DNA of 42,649 nt from NCBI GenBank assembly GCA_905250885.1, contig CAJNOQ010000682.1, positions 1-42,649 on the forward strand, given 5' to 3'. Position 1 is the first letter of the stretch, and every line of letters begins with the position of its first letter. The notes beneath the pieces are model-generated. The model did no database searches and was not told the DNA's origin. It saw only the letters and a program-made list of their open reading frames with translations. The DNA is from Didymodactylos carnosus (Eukaryota; Rotifera; Eurotatoria; Philodinida; Philodinidae). Made by a program: the position numbers and the translations under genes. Positions 27,863 to 41,545 of the stretch are shown piece after piece.

Positions 27863-27863
27863 T

Positions 27864-27923
<60 letters not shown>

Positions 27924-27955
27924 GTCTCTGTCTCTCTCTCTCTCTCTCTCTCTCC
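27863..27955. repeat. (CT)n microsatellite
   Basis: About 90 bases of nearly pure ct, with a few ccct and ctgt interruptions. The reverse strand yields an Arg-Glu repeat frame that is not a gene. It is the longest simple dinucleotide repeat in the window. Confidence 0.95.
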
Positions 27956-29358
27956 AGTATTTTATATAGAGAGTTTCTCGTTAATAACACAGTTCCATAC
28001 TGACGTTCCTATTTCTTCTTTTTTTCTAAGGTTATATTCCTTTAAAAAAACTCGATAAAAGAAAAATATCATTCGTAGAAAAGAAACAAAAGAAGAAGAC
28101 TTTTTTCGTTTTCTTTTTTTTTCTGTATTACCTAAATTTATTAACAAGCAAAGAATTTTTATTATAACATAAATCTATCTCGTAATTCTCACCGGAATTC
28201 TTCAACGGTCGCTTCCTTTAAAACTGAATTGACACAAATGTATATATGGGTAAAATTGTTACGCTTCTCCAGCGCAATAGTGAGTTCTCTTTTCTTCTGT
28301 TCTATTTTCTTTATTTTTTATTTTCTCTGTACTTCTTTGTCTGATTCTATCTTTTAACGTCGTTGTTGTTGCTGTATTTAGAACTCTCTCTCTCTCTTTC
28401 TATTATCAGTGGAATATTATCTTTTCTATGATAAAAAAAGGAAAAAAAAGCGTTTTTCAAGACATTTTTTCGTTCTTTTTCATTTCAATTTTTTTTTGAA
28501 CATATTAAAAAAATATATTTTCTTGCTGTTTTTAGAGATGAATTATATATATAGACTATATATATGTGTGTGTGTATGTTTCATTGTATATGTAATATAA
28601 ACGAAAAGAACAAAAAACCGAGAACTCTTTCACTCTCTTTCTGTCGTATAAAGATATGCGTCGGTTTTTAAACGATTATCGGTAGTCTATATATATTATT
28701 TCTTCACTTTTCTTGTTGTCTTTCGATAAAAAAAGAAAAAAAGAAGAAAATTAACATCGACACATTTTAGAATCGTTGACAATTGTCACACACATACACT
28801 AAGACAAATAGAATTATACATGATTTGTTAGATTAAAATAGAAAACTAAAAGAACCTCGAGCTGCATTGACAAATGAACTTAAAATCAAATTCTTTTTTT
28901 TGTTTTGTTTTTTGTTAAAGAAATGAGGCATTTATTTGAATAGTAACAATTCTCGATAAAATATTAATTAGAACGGATAAAAAACAATAGCATTTTACGA
29001 GTATAATTATGTTTAAAATTGTAAAAATAAAATAGAGTTACAACAATCTTGTTTATTTACTGTTTGATATAGTGAATAACTAATTGTATGTAAAATAAAA
29101 TAAAAATAAAAAAATTAAATTTTTTATTTTTATTTTCTATGATTAGAATATATTTAACTTTTTTTTTTTTTTGAATAAAAACAATATGTTAGTTCTCACT
29201 CTCTAAAAATTTATTATTATTTTGTAACAATTTAAGTGAATAAACTATGTCCATTTTAATAAGGAATCGTTTCATTTAACTTTGATTGCTTTTTTTTCTT
29301 TTCCACTTGCAGAAAAAAATCAATGAACTTTATAATAGATGACAAAAATGTGTAATGC

Positions 29359-29404
<46 letters not shown>
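29359..29404. repeat. Compound (GT)n(AT)n microsatellite
   Basis: About eleven gt units run directly into about twelve at units. Confidence 0.9.
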
Positions 29405-30670
29405 TTTACTCGCTATATATAGATTCTATGAAATGTTCTAGATGAATTTTTATTGTAAAAATACACTGCATCCATCTAGACTATTATCAACCTTGTTTTC
29501 TAAATTTCATATTTTTGTAATCAACTCTAATGATTAACTTACGTGTTATCTATATGGATAAGCAAACATAAAGCTGATGTTAATGGTGATTGACTTTTGT
29601 ACTAAATAAAAAGAAAACATAATAGAGATCATCATTTGTTAAATCATTAACATATCCTAAAAACATTCTTCAGTCTGATAAATATATATTTTTTTTCCTA
29701 CGACAAAAAATTCTAAATTTTTACAAATTTTTACTATTTTCTATTCCATTAATATACCTGAACTTCTTTGTTTAAGAATCGCCTATATTTTAATGTACCT
29801 AAGGCATTATATTATTTAAGTTTGTTTTTTGTTGTTTTTTTTTTGATAATGTTTTCTATATAAGTTTTCTTAACCCCTTGCAGACACACCTCAATCAATC
29901 TAGTAATTGTGTTAAAAAGATAATTGAACACCCATGCATTTGAATCATATATAGAATGTGTTGTTGATCCGATCGAGAATTTTATTTCTTATTTTTTTCA
30001 TTTCCATCATAATTCATTTTTCTAGTTGCGTCGTCATAGACTATATAGTCTATTTTTTTTGTTTCTTCTTCTCATCACATAATAGTGATTAATTTCCAAT
30101 AAAAAAAAAGTCATTCTCTAGAATATTTTAACCGATTTTTCTTCTTCTTCTCTCTGTCTGTTCGAACGGAAATTATAACTATATAGATAGATATGAAACG
30201 GATAAACCATGATTTCTTCGTTTTACTTGTTGTTTTCAGCGGTCCTATCCGAAATTCTCACTAAGTCAATCTATATGGATCAAGGCCGAGTTTATTCTAG
30301 AAAAATACTCATTATTTCAAGTGAGAACGGCTTCAAAATGAACTTGATGCACTTGTTACGAAGAGAGAGAGAGAGAGAAAATTTCGGTATACCATATTTG
30401 ATATTTCTTTTCTTCAATCATTAAAACAGTGGAAATGACTAAATTTTTTGAAGAGCTGCTTTATAAAAATTCTTTCGATAAAAATGTTTGTATGCCCGAT
30501 GAAGAGTGGTCGAATAATTTCGCTCAAATAGCGAATCAATTGAAATGAACAACCCACTTATCATGAGAAAAATGCGGAAACTCATTTTATTTCATTATAT
30601 TTATGATGAACAAGAAAAAGAAAAAGGCTTCGGCATCCACTGTAGCCTTATGGAACATCATTTTCAAAAT

Positions 30671-30698
30671 ATTATTATTATTATTATTATTATTTAGA
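30671..30698. repeat. (ATT)n microsatellite
   Basis: About nine att units, followed by AT-rich non-coding DNA. Confidence 0.85.
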
Positions 30699-31163
30699 TA
30701 AAGAATAATTTCACAAGTCTAATATAATCGATTTGTAAATAACCGAAATATCGAAAATAATTTTTCCCATATTCTAAAAAGTCTATGAACTATTTTCTGC
30801 CAACAAAATGGTAATATATTAAATAATACGAGAAAAAAAATGAAGTAATATTCAAATTATTACAGGTATTAATTAATCTTATTTAATTATTTCAACATCA
30901 AACAAAATGTATATACGGGCTAAATCATTTTTCAGAAAAGTTCAACTATTTGCTCACAAATTTCGCTATGCTTTTACTCTTTCAAAAAGTATCATTTAAT
31001 TTGTTGTATTGCAAAAATATCTTATTCGAATGATAAATGCATAAGTTGCGTGATCATATTTTCTTATGATTTTATAGTTTAATTAGGAAAGTGTTATAAC
31101 AAAGCAAAGTTTTAACAATAAGAACAATAACAATCAAAAATAAACACAAATTAACACAGTGTT

Positions 31164-32814
31164 CTAATGATAGAAGGAAGAGGGTTCTTGTTGATTTGGC
31201 AGTCTTTGATTTGTTGTTCTATTATTGGTATCGTTAAACAATGATGGTGGCGCTTGCCATGCTGATTGAGTATTGGGAAATTGCTGTTGTGGTAATCCCA
31301 TATAATTAGAATTCGATTGTCCATGCCACAAAATTGGTGGTTGTGGTGATCTCCAGTTTGTTTGTAATGGTGGTCGAGGATGATATGGTTGACGATAATT
31401 TGATTGCCTAGGTGTCCAATGTGGATTTGATGATTGTTGATTAGAATGAGGAGATTGTTGAAACCAATTTGGTAAAGATGGTGGTGGACGTCCACGTTGT
31501 TGTTGATGTTGACCGCGATTTCGTCCACGTCCTCTATGTCTACCATTACGCTTTGATCCCCTTGAACTAAACGTATCACTCGATTGTTCAGAAATCAAGC
31601 TAAAAAGTATTCAAAAATAACTACAGATACGGTATGTAGTAAAAGTGTAGTAATGCATACCTTTCAATATCATCATAATCACCAAATCCTTCTGAAAGTG
31701 ACATACCTTCATCTCTAACATTATCTTTAACGTCACCATGATCATCATTTCGATTTTGTTTTTTCTTTTTTCGTTTATCTTTTGCTTGTTTTTCTTGATC
31801 ATCATCACTATAGTCAACAAGTGTCGTAGGCGGTTCATGATCATCTTTCCAAGATGCATCTGAACCTTTTAATGTTAATAATTCTTTAATAAATACATAT
31901 TTTGTATAAGTTGTCTCTTTAGGTGCATAATAAACATCTTGTCCTAACAAAAGTTGTCGTTTTTTAATCTCATCTATATGATTAAAACGCATGAGATAAT
32001 AGGGTTTAATAACTGGTCCCAATGTTTCATAGATTAAACCAATTGATTTTCTTTCACTATTGAACAATACACTATCATCATTTAATGGTGATGAATTTAA
32101 TAATGATTCAACGATAACATATTTTTCTTCAATTATATAACGTACATGACCAATTTTTTCAATTTGTGTTTCATCACTTAATGTAATAGTTAAATTTTCA
32201 ATCGGTGGCAAATCATCGATTGTCAATTCATTACGTGTTCGAGGACCATGTCGATTTGCTAATAATTTTTTTTCATCATCATCCGAATCAAAAGCTTCAT
32301 CAATTACACTAGAAAAAAAAATAATAAAACAATAATTTTAAATATGAATTTTAAATTTCTATTTTGAAATACTTACTCAGTTCTTACGCTTGTTATATCT
32401 GATGAAGATGATGAACTATCTGAATCATCTTCGGAACTTGAAAATATTCGACGTTTTGGTCGACGATGTGTTCGATTCAATAGTTTATTATTTTTTAAAT
32501 TTACGGAATCATTAGTAGATAATTGTAAATGAATATCATCAATCAAATCAATTAAAACTTGTTGAACAATTTTAGGAATATCATTGTTTACACACGGTTC
32601 AACTATCATAAAATTATTGGATTTGATATCTAAATAAAGTTATAAAATATTTTTTTGTTAAACTTTTCAAAACAAAAAGCTCAGATTACCATCATTCCAT
32701 TCGATATCTTGATCTATTGGACAAGATACTACTAGTGATCTAAATAAGGTAAAAAAATAAAAATAAAAATACTTGATGAACAGAACATAATACATACTCT
32801 TCTTCAACTGACAT
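31164..32814 (-). CDS. naf1: H/ACA RNP assembly factor NAF1
   Basis: Five exons: 32814-32798, 32739-32690, 32629-32377, 32308-31661, 31599-31164; 467 residues (human 494). NAF1 binds dyskerin and is later replaced by GAR1 during assembly of H/ACA snoRNPs and telomerase RNP in the nucleus. The Gar1-like core is at about residues 134-255, with the hallmarks DDLPPIENLTITL, IGHV, SVLFNSERKSIGLIYETLGPV, YLMRFN and KGSDASWKDDHEPP, all close to the animal family. Upstream is an acidic Ser/Asp region (SSSEDDSDSSSSSSD). Downstream come an acidic-basic stretch, an Arg-Gly-rich patch (RHRGRGRNRGQ) and a Pro/Gln/Asn-rich tail, as usual for NAF1. Exon 1 has only 17 coding bases; its ATG is the first in phase with exon 2. 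No AATAAA was seen close to the TAG. Confidence 0.93.
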
Positions 32815-33388
32815 TTTTAAGTGTATTCTATCGAAAATTATTTTATAACATCTATAAAAAAAACAACTTGTTGTTAATATAAAAAGAAGAAAAACTTAAA
32901 TGGTATTAAACACTTATCATGCTCTTATCAAAAGTTCTATCCTATTTGACAATAGGGCAGACTTTTTTTTTGTTAGCAAAAAACTTGAAACTGTCGTAGA
33001 AATTATAAGAAGATAGATTTATTTGACTAATCTTCATTTACTCTAACTCTTGTAATAAATTTAATTATCGATACAAATTCTAACTAATAATAGAAAGAAA
33101 ACAATGAAGACTAATCTGAATCATATCGTTTGAATCTTTCAAGTTTTTTCTACCGTTGAAAAATAGATTTGCATATGAAACAACACATACGCAACAGTAT
33201 TCTGTTTTACTATAAAAAAAAAAATAGCATAAAAAATCAGATATAAATAAATAAATATCAAAAGAAAACAATTACAGAAAGTTTTCTATTCGTCATAATT
33301 TTATTTACAAAAAATAGAAGAATTGATGAATTGGAAGAATGAAATCGTCGCCCTTCACCGATATTGAACATTGGATGTATATTTTGTT
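32815..33388. other. Region upstream of NAF1
   Basis: Probably contains the NAF1 promoter and 5' UTR (minus strand). AT-rich, with no supported ORF, RNA gene or repeat. Confidence 0.45.
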
Positions 33389-33393
33389 TTATT
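33388..33393 (-). promoter_or_regulatory. Poly(A) signal overlapping the stop of the decayed gene
   Basis: On the minus strand an acidic reading frame ends PDSDDEDYRK and TAA, and AATAAA spans that stop codon. The layout matches the GPR158-like gene and supports a true gene 3' end here. Confidence 0.35.
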
Positions 33394-34427
33394 TTCGATA
33401 ATCTTCATCATCACTATCTGGCATAGTCATCACATCACTAACTATTGATCACATGTGATTTTCAGCAATAACTGTACGTATCGCATTGTGCACGACTACA
33501 TCACACGTTTTTCTGTAGTTTCTTTTAATTGTGTTAAAACTCTCAATGCTTTGAAACTATCTGCTGATGTACACGATTTGCCAAACCTAAGATGAAACCA
33601 ACATTTAATGCACTTGATCGATGTATGTTTACGCATCTTTTATGTACCATCTGTACATATGACAATCTTTGATCTTTGACGTTTTTATGCTATATACAAT
33701 GCAAACATGACATCTGAACCCAATGCTGTTCGTCCTCCTTCTTCCGAATCATAAACAGATCAATTAATTTTTTTTTAGTTTCTTTAATTGCTTTTAATTC
33801 ATTAATATTTTCTTTTTCAACTTCTCGAAGTAATTCTTCTTTTGAATTCAATTTATCATCACGGATAATCAAAAGATCTTTCGTTCTGTCACCTTAACAG
33901 AGGAATGATACAAAAATGTGGCATTTTAGTAATAGAAGATAAAAGTGTTACGAACGTATTATGATACGTTAATTCAAGATTGTATGTGAGAAAACCAGCA
34001 CATCTTGTTGAATCTTCCTTAGCCAATTTATCTAAATTGGCATTCACAGCCATCAGATCGCACATTGGATCGGAAAATTTGATTCAAAAACCGTGCATAT
34101 TTCGTTTTCTTCAAGAAAGGAAAATGGTCATTTCCACAGTATGGTCTTTAAAAACATTTCATTTGTGGATGTATTTTACTGAGATGAGATGCTATTGTAT
34201 CACAAATCCTACATATAATAAAATCATCAGCATGCACTGAAAATGACAGAAAAATAGTACCACTAAGTATCAACCTTAATTTAACTTACTTGCAGTTGGT
34301 TGAAACCTCTTAGAGATAAAGGCGTTACAATTCTATTATGTTCTTCATCTTCGCCACTTGAATCAGATAATTCTTCTTCACTAGAATTGTCATAATTCTA
34401 TACTTCGTACTTCGATCCAAAATCCAT
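33389..34427 (-). pseudogene. Decayed gene with Cys/His-rich fragments
   Basis: Several coding-like pieces lie in order on the minus strand but cannot be joined in one frame. An acidic N-terminal piece (34427-34290) starts MDFGSKYEV, meets an in-frame TAG, then continues with SSEEELSDSSGEDEEHNR to a good donor (gtaagt). A Cys-rich piece reads DDFIICRICDTIASHLSKIH (about 34225-34150). Next are CDLMAVNANLDKLAKEDS, offset by a frameshift from EICTVFESNFP; a Lys/Glu-rich helix (33860-33720); a fragment with KCIKCWFH; and an acidic end, PDSDDEDYRK, at 33389. The CRIC...H...CDL...NLDKLA pattern loosely recalls the C2HC finger of RIM15/IREH1-type AGC kinases, from memory and unverified; no kinase domain is present. 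It is either a pseudogene or a gene with sequencing errors or unusual splicing. Confidence 0.4.
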
Positions 34428-36557
34428 CTGAAAAACCAGAGAACACATAACATTATTTTATATATTTTTTTTCACACAGTAAGACATAAAAGCTTAAGAA
34501 AGAAACAAGGTCAGAACTTCAACTAACGTCGTTAGTTCGTAGTTGTCGAACCAAATCACCACAAAGTTTAACACGCAAAAAACGGAGTAGACACAAATAT
34601 TTTTACCTTCGACTCATCAGATGTCCTTTAATCAACTAATTTTTCTCAAGTCTACGAGTGCACTAGGATGAATAATAAGTGAACGCTTTCCAGCTCAAAA
34701 AACATTGTGAACTTTATGTTCAAACAGAAAATACATGCATAAACTCATTTCTATTGAATGTCATATCACAGGCCCAATTCAAAGTTTAGAAACGAAGAAT
34801 TAACAGATGCGATTAAATAAAAAACTGCATCTATTGAAACTATTACTTATAAGATGTAAAAACATATTTTACTTCTTATATCCTATCTGCGTCATTTGTA
34901 GACAATTTCAAATAATGAAAAATAAATAATGGTAAAATAACTGTTGAAAGAATTGTTCCTTTGATCTTTTTTACTATTTTCTTTGACAAAAAAATCCCTT
35001 CAATAATTTTTTAGAAACTAAAACAATAAAATCTAAACTTATTCTCTATAGTTTTTTACGAAAATTAATGTACGACACTACTCATAAAAGAAAATATTAT
35101 CAACAAGAAATTTAGCACGCGATCAAATTGTCCATGCAAGAAGTATATGGACATTCTTTGACTTTTTAATGTTTTTTTTATAAAACTAAGTATATTTAAT
35201 ATAATTGAAAAACATTTTTGTAAAATCATTTTACATAAAAAGCGAGCTTTCGATCCTTCGCAGTATTATAATCAGGTTCGCAAGAAGTAAAAGGAAGATG
35301 GATTGCTTTATCTATCTATTTATCTGCATATCTGACAAAAAACTATTAATCATCAGTCTATTTATTTTAGAACTAGAAAAAGAAAACAAGGAATCATAAG
35401 TAAACGGATGTATACTTTTAGAGTGAAAAGATAGGTAGGATTCATGTAGATATTGCATAAAAAATAGAAAAATAATTTATTTACCGACAGTAGAGTATGT
35501 CGACGATTTCTTAAATCAATAGTTCCACTAGTGTATATTTTTGTCGAACATTCCATTGCATTTCATAAATGAGAAAATGAACATTCTAGCCAAATGTTGT
35601 TAAATAACAGTTGATTATTTGACCATGTTTATTTGTTGTATAAATGTTTATGTGTAAATAGTTCTTGCAGCGAGTAGGTAAATAATATGACTGGTCGTTG
35701 TAAATCGAAAGATTGTTTATGTGCATGTATCAGTTTAAATCTTAGTAATTTTGCTGCCTTAATACTGTTGGATAGGATGATGTGAAACGTATTTCGATTC
35801 AATAAACATAGATTTAGATTGTTTCAATTGTCTATCGATACATAGATGAGTAGATTCTGCTCGGTGTACGATAGTTGTTGATGTAATAGCGATCCTTTTA
35901 ATAACAATGTTGATTAAACGGTATTTTTGATTAAGTGATGATTGATTGATGAAATGCTGTCAGTCTTAGTTAAGACATTAGATCAGAGACGGTTTTATCA
36001 ATCATTTATGCGGTTTGCATAATACAACATTTTTTTACGGTTCCAGGATACAATTATAAAAACGAAGATATATGAGATAGAATGCCAAGAGCATAGATGG
36101 AAATGTTACATTCGAGCACATTATTAACATTCGAAATATACGATTCTTCATATTTATGGTCAGTTGAATCGTCGAATAAGTTATAAACTGATTATCTGGA
36201 AGTTTATTATCTAGAAATTTATCCAACGATCTGATTTTTGTTGAAATAACTTATCTCTTTATTTTTCCAGTTTTTTCATGATTTCGAAGATCAATTGCCC
36301 ACAAGTTGTGTAAAACTTTCAATATGTGTGGTGTAATAGATTTTAACGTTTGTTAATGTCGATATCGATTTGTTTAAATTTTTGTGCGCGTATAGCAAGT
36401 AGTTCAGTTTCAGGGATGAATTGTTGTTTCGTGAATCGAAAACTAATGTTCAGCCAAGTTAAATCGAACTACTTTTGTTTTTCACGGAAAAACAACAAAA
36501 CAGTTGCAAAATTCGTCTGAATGTAATTTTTTCCTGCTATTTACTGATTCCTTTCTG
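34428..36557. other. Intergenic stretch
   Basis: AT-rich with short chance ORFs only. No gene, RNA or mobile element was recognised. Confidence 0.5.
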
Positions 36558-37078
36558 ACTGTGGAATATCTCACGAGAAAACCTTCCAGATGATCACGTT
36601 CGCTTAAGCTCATATTTTACTGATAAATAGACTTGATATTTACACGAAAACGTCCAAAAGGATTTGAGTGATTGCGGAGTTATGGTCGGTTTTACAGTTA
36701 GCGTTAAGGTTTTACAAGGTTATTCCATCTTCATTAGCGTTTTAACCGCTGAAATTTTTATCAATGATTATATTCTGTTGAGTAACCAAGGCATTCACTT
36801 TATGAAAAACTTTGTCAAAAATAGCTTTTTACTAGTCAAATCTGGATCGAACTGAGCCGAACCAGAATTTTTAAATTTTGTCAATCACGATGGGAAAACT
36901 TCGGTTCGTTTCGGTTTCTGTTACATACTGATCAGATATATTTATGACAAAAATGTTAGCACTTAAAATTATTTCTTTTAAGTTTTTCTTACAACTATCG
37001 AACCTATCTATCAGTAAAATATGAGCTTAAAGGGGCTTGATCACTTGGAAAGATTCTCTCGTTAATGAAACCACATTG
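36558..37078. repeat. Foldback (inverted) repeat of about 520 bp
   Basis: The left arm contains ttaagctcatattttactga near 36605; the right arm contains its reverse complement near 37010-37032. The similarity extends outward (tgtgg...acgagaaaacc..tcca against tgtgg...acgagagaatctttcca, reversed) and inward for perhaps 50 bases at lower identity. The central part includes gttcgtttcggtttc words. No target duplication or ORF was identified. Confidence 0.55.
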
Positions 37079-37602
37079 CAAAAACTTATAGGATTAGATG
37101 TCTCTATCTATCAGATACGATTAATTGACGAGCAGGAACATAAAACAAACATTCGTATACATACTGACTCACGTTAATCAATGTCGCAGAAGTGATCGAC
37201 AAGAAGTTTAACAAGATTTCTGTCACAGTTCCAGAAAAGCTAATTTCGTTTTATCGTTGACTTAAAATGTACACAACAAGAAATTTGGGCCTATATTTTA
37301 CTGTTTTTATCCAAGCAAAAATAAACTATATTAAAAAAGTTAAGAAAACAAATAAACTGTAATTTGAAAAAGAGAAAATAAACACAAATCAAATCATTAA
37401 CTATGAAGAAAAAAGGATGAGATCTAACAATGTGTTTCGTTGGCAAAAAGGTACACAATTGTAGAAAACCTATTTAGTGCGTATCGAACACGCCTAAGTA
37501 CAAATATAAAAGCACTTGATACAACAAAAAAAAACTACGGAAGATTTTCACACGTAAATAATGAGTTGTAAGAAAAATACATCTCAATGTGAAAAAACGG
37601 GA
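37079..37602. other. Spacer beyond the mitofusin 3' end
   Basis: Includes the mitofusin 3' UTR at its right edge (minus strand). No AATAAA was seen near the stop codon. No other feature recognised. Confidence 0.45.
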
Positions 37603-40600
37603 TTATACACTACTATTTATCGATGTTGCTGGTTCTGACAAATATTGCTTTGAAAATTGATTCAATTGTTGATCAATCCAATCGGCTTGTTTTTTTAATA
37701 CTTTCGCTTTATCATTATATAATAATAATTGATCAATTTCTTGTTTTAATTGTTTTAAATAATCACAAATATCATCTTTTTCCATATCAACATAACGTAT
37801 TGTTTGTGCAAAATACATGCTCAATTCTTGTTGTACCTGAGCACTAGCATTACCACTTGTCATATCAACAATTAATTTCATTCTTGAACTAGCATAATCA
37901 GCATATTGACGTTTAAATTTTCTTTCTTGAGCTTTCTTTGTCCACATTAAACGTTCATATAGATACAACGAACCATATAAACCTCCAACAACACCCAATA
38001 CTTTCCAGCCAACACCTCGCCATATCAATGCACAACCACCTATCAAGAGTAGACTAGACTTTGATGTTAATGATGTAATGGTATTCGCTGTTGTTAATAT
38101 ATCATTTGTGGAATTCAATAATGTTGATGTTGATATTAATGAATCACTAGTGTTTTGTGAAAGAGTACTATTATTACCTTCAGTCATTGTTAATGTACTT
38201 TGTTGATGTTGATTTTGGACAAAACGTTGCCATAATGAGGAAAGACCAAGTGAAAATTTAAATTTAATATCTTCTTTAAAATCGGAACATAAATTTAGAC
38301 AATCTAAACGATAAGACACGGCAAAATCGGAACGTGGAGTAATGGTATCAAGCATGGATTTTCGTTCATTATTAACAACAAATTTAACACGCTCTTTTAT
38401 TTCTTTATGTACACTATCCAATGAAGAGTGCAAGGCTGAATGAAGACGTGCTTGTAAATTAGAGCCAAGACGTTCTTCAACCCATTTATGTAGATCACGT
38501 TTATACAATGGAATTTGTTCGGGATCACTTGAAAATGGACGATCAAATTCTTCAATCAGTGTGTAGAGACTAAAATGAACAAATATAAGAACGTTAAATA
38601 GGCTTAATAAGCTTTAAGATCAACTAGCATCTCTTTTATAATGTTCTAGTAATGGGTCCTAGAAGTATTCTCTTTCGTGTTTATTTACTTTCCTGTATGA
38701 CTTCGGTATTTTTTCAAACTCATTATAAAAAGATTTTCTTGATTTCATAAAAATTCAGTTTAAACTATCGTAAACCATTTACAAGGATACAAAGTCAAAT
38801 TTATTAGATATATATACCGTTTAATTTCATCATTTAATGTTTGTGCCACTCTTTTATAAACATCTTCTGATACATGTCTTATTCTATCCTTTGTTGTTTC
38901 CATTATCGATTTTAATTCTTTTTCGATAAAATCATGTTTTTCACTTTGTTCTGTACGTTTTTGGACGCATTCTTGTTTTAATGATTGTGATTTATTAGCA
39001 ATATTCCCCATTGTATCTCTCAATAGATTGATAATTTCTTTTCCACGATTTGTATGTTGTTCAAATTTTGTTTTTACTGCTGATTTTGAAATACATTTTT
39101 CAAATTCTTCTTCAAATTTAGCAAATTCTGTTAAACGCTCTTTGTATCCTAAATAAAAATTAAATTTTCAAACACAAACGTATATTTTATTTTTTACTAA
39201 CAACTGAATCTCACCTTCTGCAAAACCAGTTTTAGGTGAATTACCAGGATCTGGAGCTCGATAAAGCACTGCTTCACGAGCTGAGACAAAAAACACTCGA
39301 TGATCAGCCACTACTTTTCTATCGTATAATTGCAACTCATCACATAAAAATTCCATTCCACGTTCGAGATGTTGTTGACGAACCTTAAAAAAAGGAATTT
39401 GAATAAATAATTCAGGCAAATGATTTATGCACTTCTATTCTCTTATCAATTACGTACGCTATCAACATTTTCTTGTTCATTCATGATTGCATCCCATCGA
39501 TTCATCAGTATAAATATATTTGGATTTGATAAATGCTGTGCAACATTATGTAAAAACTTTTTTTCCTATAAAAAAAGATCAGTTTAATGTTATACAGAGT
39601 GTAAAAATATTTACTAATTTATCTACTTACTGCCACTGTAATAGTTGCTTCAGCTGATACAACAAGCACAAATACATCAGCATCCAAACAATGATCTTCA
39701 ATCCAATGATCAAGATTTACACTAACATCAATGCCCGGACTAGAAGCAAAGAGAATGATGAATAAAATAAAAATGTTTAAAATAAAGATTACCTATCAAC
39801 AAGGATAACATCGTCTCTTAATAGTCGACATTTTTCCTTTGGATATAATATTTTCACTAAGGAATCTGAATCGAGTTTTTCATGTGATAATGCATTCCCA
39901 AGATCTTTAAGACTCTTAACAATAAAAAACGAGCATTCAAATTTATGTCATAGATATACAGAAAAAAAAGTCATTTACAACGATACTTTTTGGCTCATCC
40001 GAGCGAGGTACCAAAACATGAGCATCTACTTTGTCAGTTCCTTCAATCTTAAAAATAAAATCATAAACCATAAGTTGTTTAACTTAACTAAATACTTTTT
40101 ATTTATTTTTACTTGCAAGAAACAATTTGTTGTGTGTCCCATGCCTGCAGGTAATATTCTTTCACGTAACATTGCATTCATCACCGTGCTTTTTCCATTG
40201 CTTGTTCTAAAGAAATAATAATTAAAAAGTTCTATCAATTAAGTTTCAAATAGGTAAAGTATTAACCTTCCAAAAAAGACAACTTTCATATGATCACGCG
40301 AAATAATGTTTAGTATTCCCGTCACTTTTTCTTTTAACTGTTGAATATCTTTGTGTTTATCGACTGATATAAGATTTTTGTCGGATTTAATTACATCTAA
40401 ATGTTAAAAAAATCAAATAATTCTAAATGTTTTCATCGAACTAACAAAATTGATTAAACCTATTAGAAATATATTTGAGTCGTTCACGTAGGTACTGATA
40501 TGTTTGAAAATATCAGTAATTGTTGTTTTTGCTTGCGTAAAAAGCTTAAGTGGAGAAGAACTACCATCTAAAGAGAGACAGTCAAGAATGGAAATAATAA

Positions 40601-40693
40601 ATTTTAGAAGGGGGGTGAATACGAACTTGTGACACTATTTGGACGAGTTGGAGTTAAATGTGCTGGTTTTTCTCGTATAATACTTCCAGACAT
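37603..40693 (-). CDS. mfn: Mitofusin, outer mitochondrial membrane fusion GTPase
   Basis: Eleven exons: 40693-40627, 40567-40460, 40396-40267, 40206-40113, 40047-39979, 39914-39793, 39739-39631, 39565-39458, 39383-39215, 39148-38818, 38569-37603; 757 residues, the same as human MFN2. Mitofusins tether and fuse mitochondrial outer membranes by GTP hydrolysis. GTPase motifs: G1 GRTSNGKST at about residues 101-109, the switch region [10 protein letters not shown]3 DSPGID at about 196, and G4 NRWD at about 255-258. Then come a helical bundle with [14 protein letters not shown], a paired hydrophobic hairpin ([11 protein letters not shown]...[16 protein letters not shown]) that anchors the protein, and a C-terminal heptad region (HR2) ending [16 protein letters not shown]. 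The Ser/Thr-rich loop before the membrane segments is low-complexity. The ATG at 40693 is followed by [11 protein letters not shown] and [11 protein letters not shown], as in the family. The exon 5 donor could be three bases different (gttgta instead of gtaaat). Confidence 0.96.
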
Positions 40694-41545
40694 TATAAGG
40701 CTCTAAAGTAGAAACAATAGTATATTTTTCTACTATAGACAAATTTAAAAGAGCTACAGTCGAATTCACTACAGCATATTACGTCGAAATTTTCTTTTAT
40801 AATTAAAAGAAAGCATTCTGATCATTACATGAGCTATTATTAATGTCTGATGCACTTTTTTTTGAGATAGTTGTACAGTTACGTAAGCGAAAATCTTACT
40901 TTGTTACACTTTCCCTTAGCGTTGGTCGATTGAAGTGATTCAGTACATAATTAAGCTGACGTAAGTTGACAAAATTTGTTTTTCTTTGTACAATTATTGT
41001 TTATCACACTATGACATTTAGGGAGATTGCAAAGTTATTCCCTTAACTTGAGTCTAGGACTATCTGTCTATGCGCAAAATACCGAAAAATGGCTGTCAGA
41101 TATACCATGGATAAGTCAATCACAAGAGAAATAGGAAATTCTTTTTAACCACAAGAGAAAATGTATTTAAGAGATGATTGAAATGTTTACTGAACTGGAG
41201 AAAAAAAGCTAAGCAAACCTTTTCGTAGTTCGTCGATAGATGTCGCCAAAAAATCAGCCTAAATTTGATAACACAAAAAACTTGTCTGCGGGTAATAAAA
41301 CTTAGAGAATATAGATAATTCATCATAACAAATCGATGAGAAATACTCTCAGCCCCCTTGGAATCTTCAGAGGATGTTCAGAAAACCTTTTTAGCTTTAT
41401 ATTACATTGTGTAAAGCTTTATACTCCGTTATGAAATCAGAGAAGTTCCCAACATTTTTCAGTTATCCTAATGTCTGTGTGTGTGGTATACCGGCCATTG
41501 GCAAAAAGTGCTTCCGTTTATGAATTCTTAGACGTTGATTAGTCG
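40694..41545. other. Upstream region of mitofusin
   Basis: Contains the likely mitofusin promoter and 5' UTR next to 40693. The rest is AT-rich with only chance ORFs. Words like aaaataccg near 41078 resemble the neighbouring element and may be a degraded fragment of it. Confidence 0.45.

Larger units (their letters stand above)
24688..31163. other. Gene-poor 6.5-kb region with microsatellites
   Basis: No exon of a recognisable family was found on either strand. The sequence is strongly AT-rich, with long A and T runs and several simple repeats (listed separately). Open frames such as 25453-25641, 26136-26429 and 27715-27990 are low-complexity. It should contain the promoter of the minus-strand GPR158-like gene at its left edge and the NAF1 3' UTR at its right edge. 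Distal enhancers, untranslated exons or a non-coding RNA are possible but not visible. Confidence 0.5.
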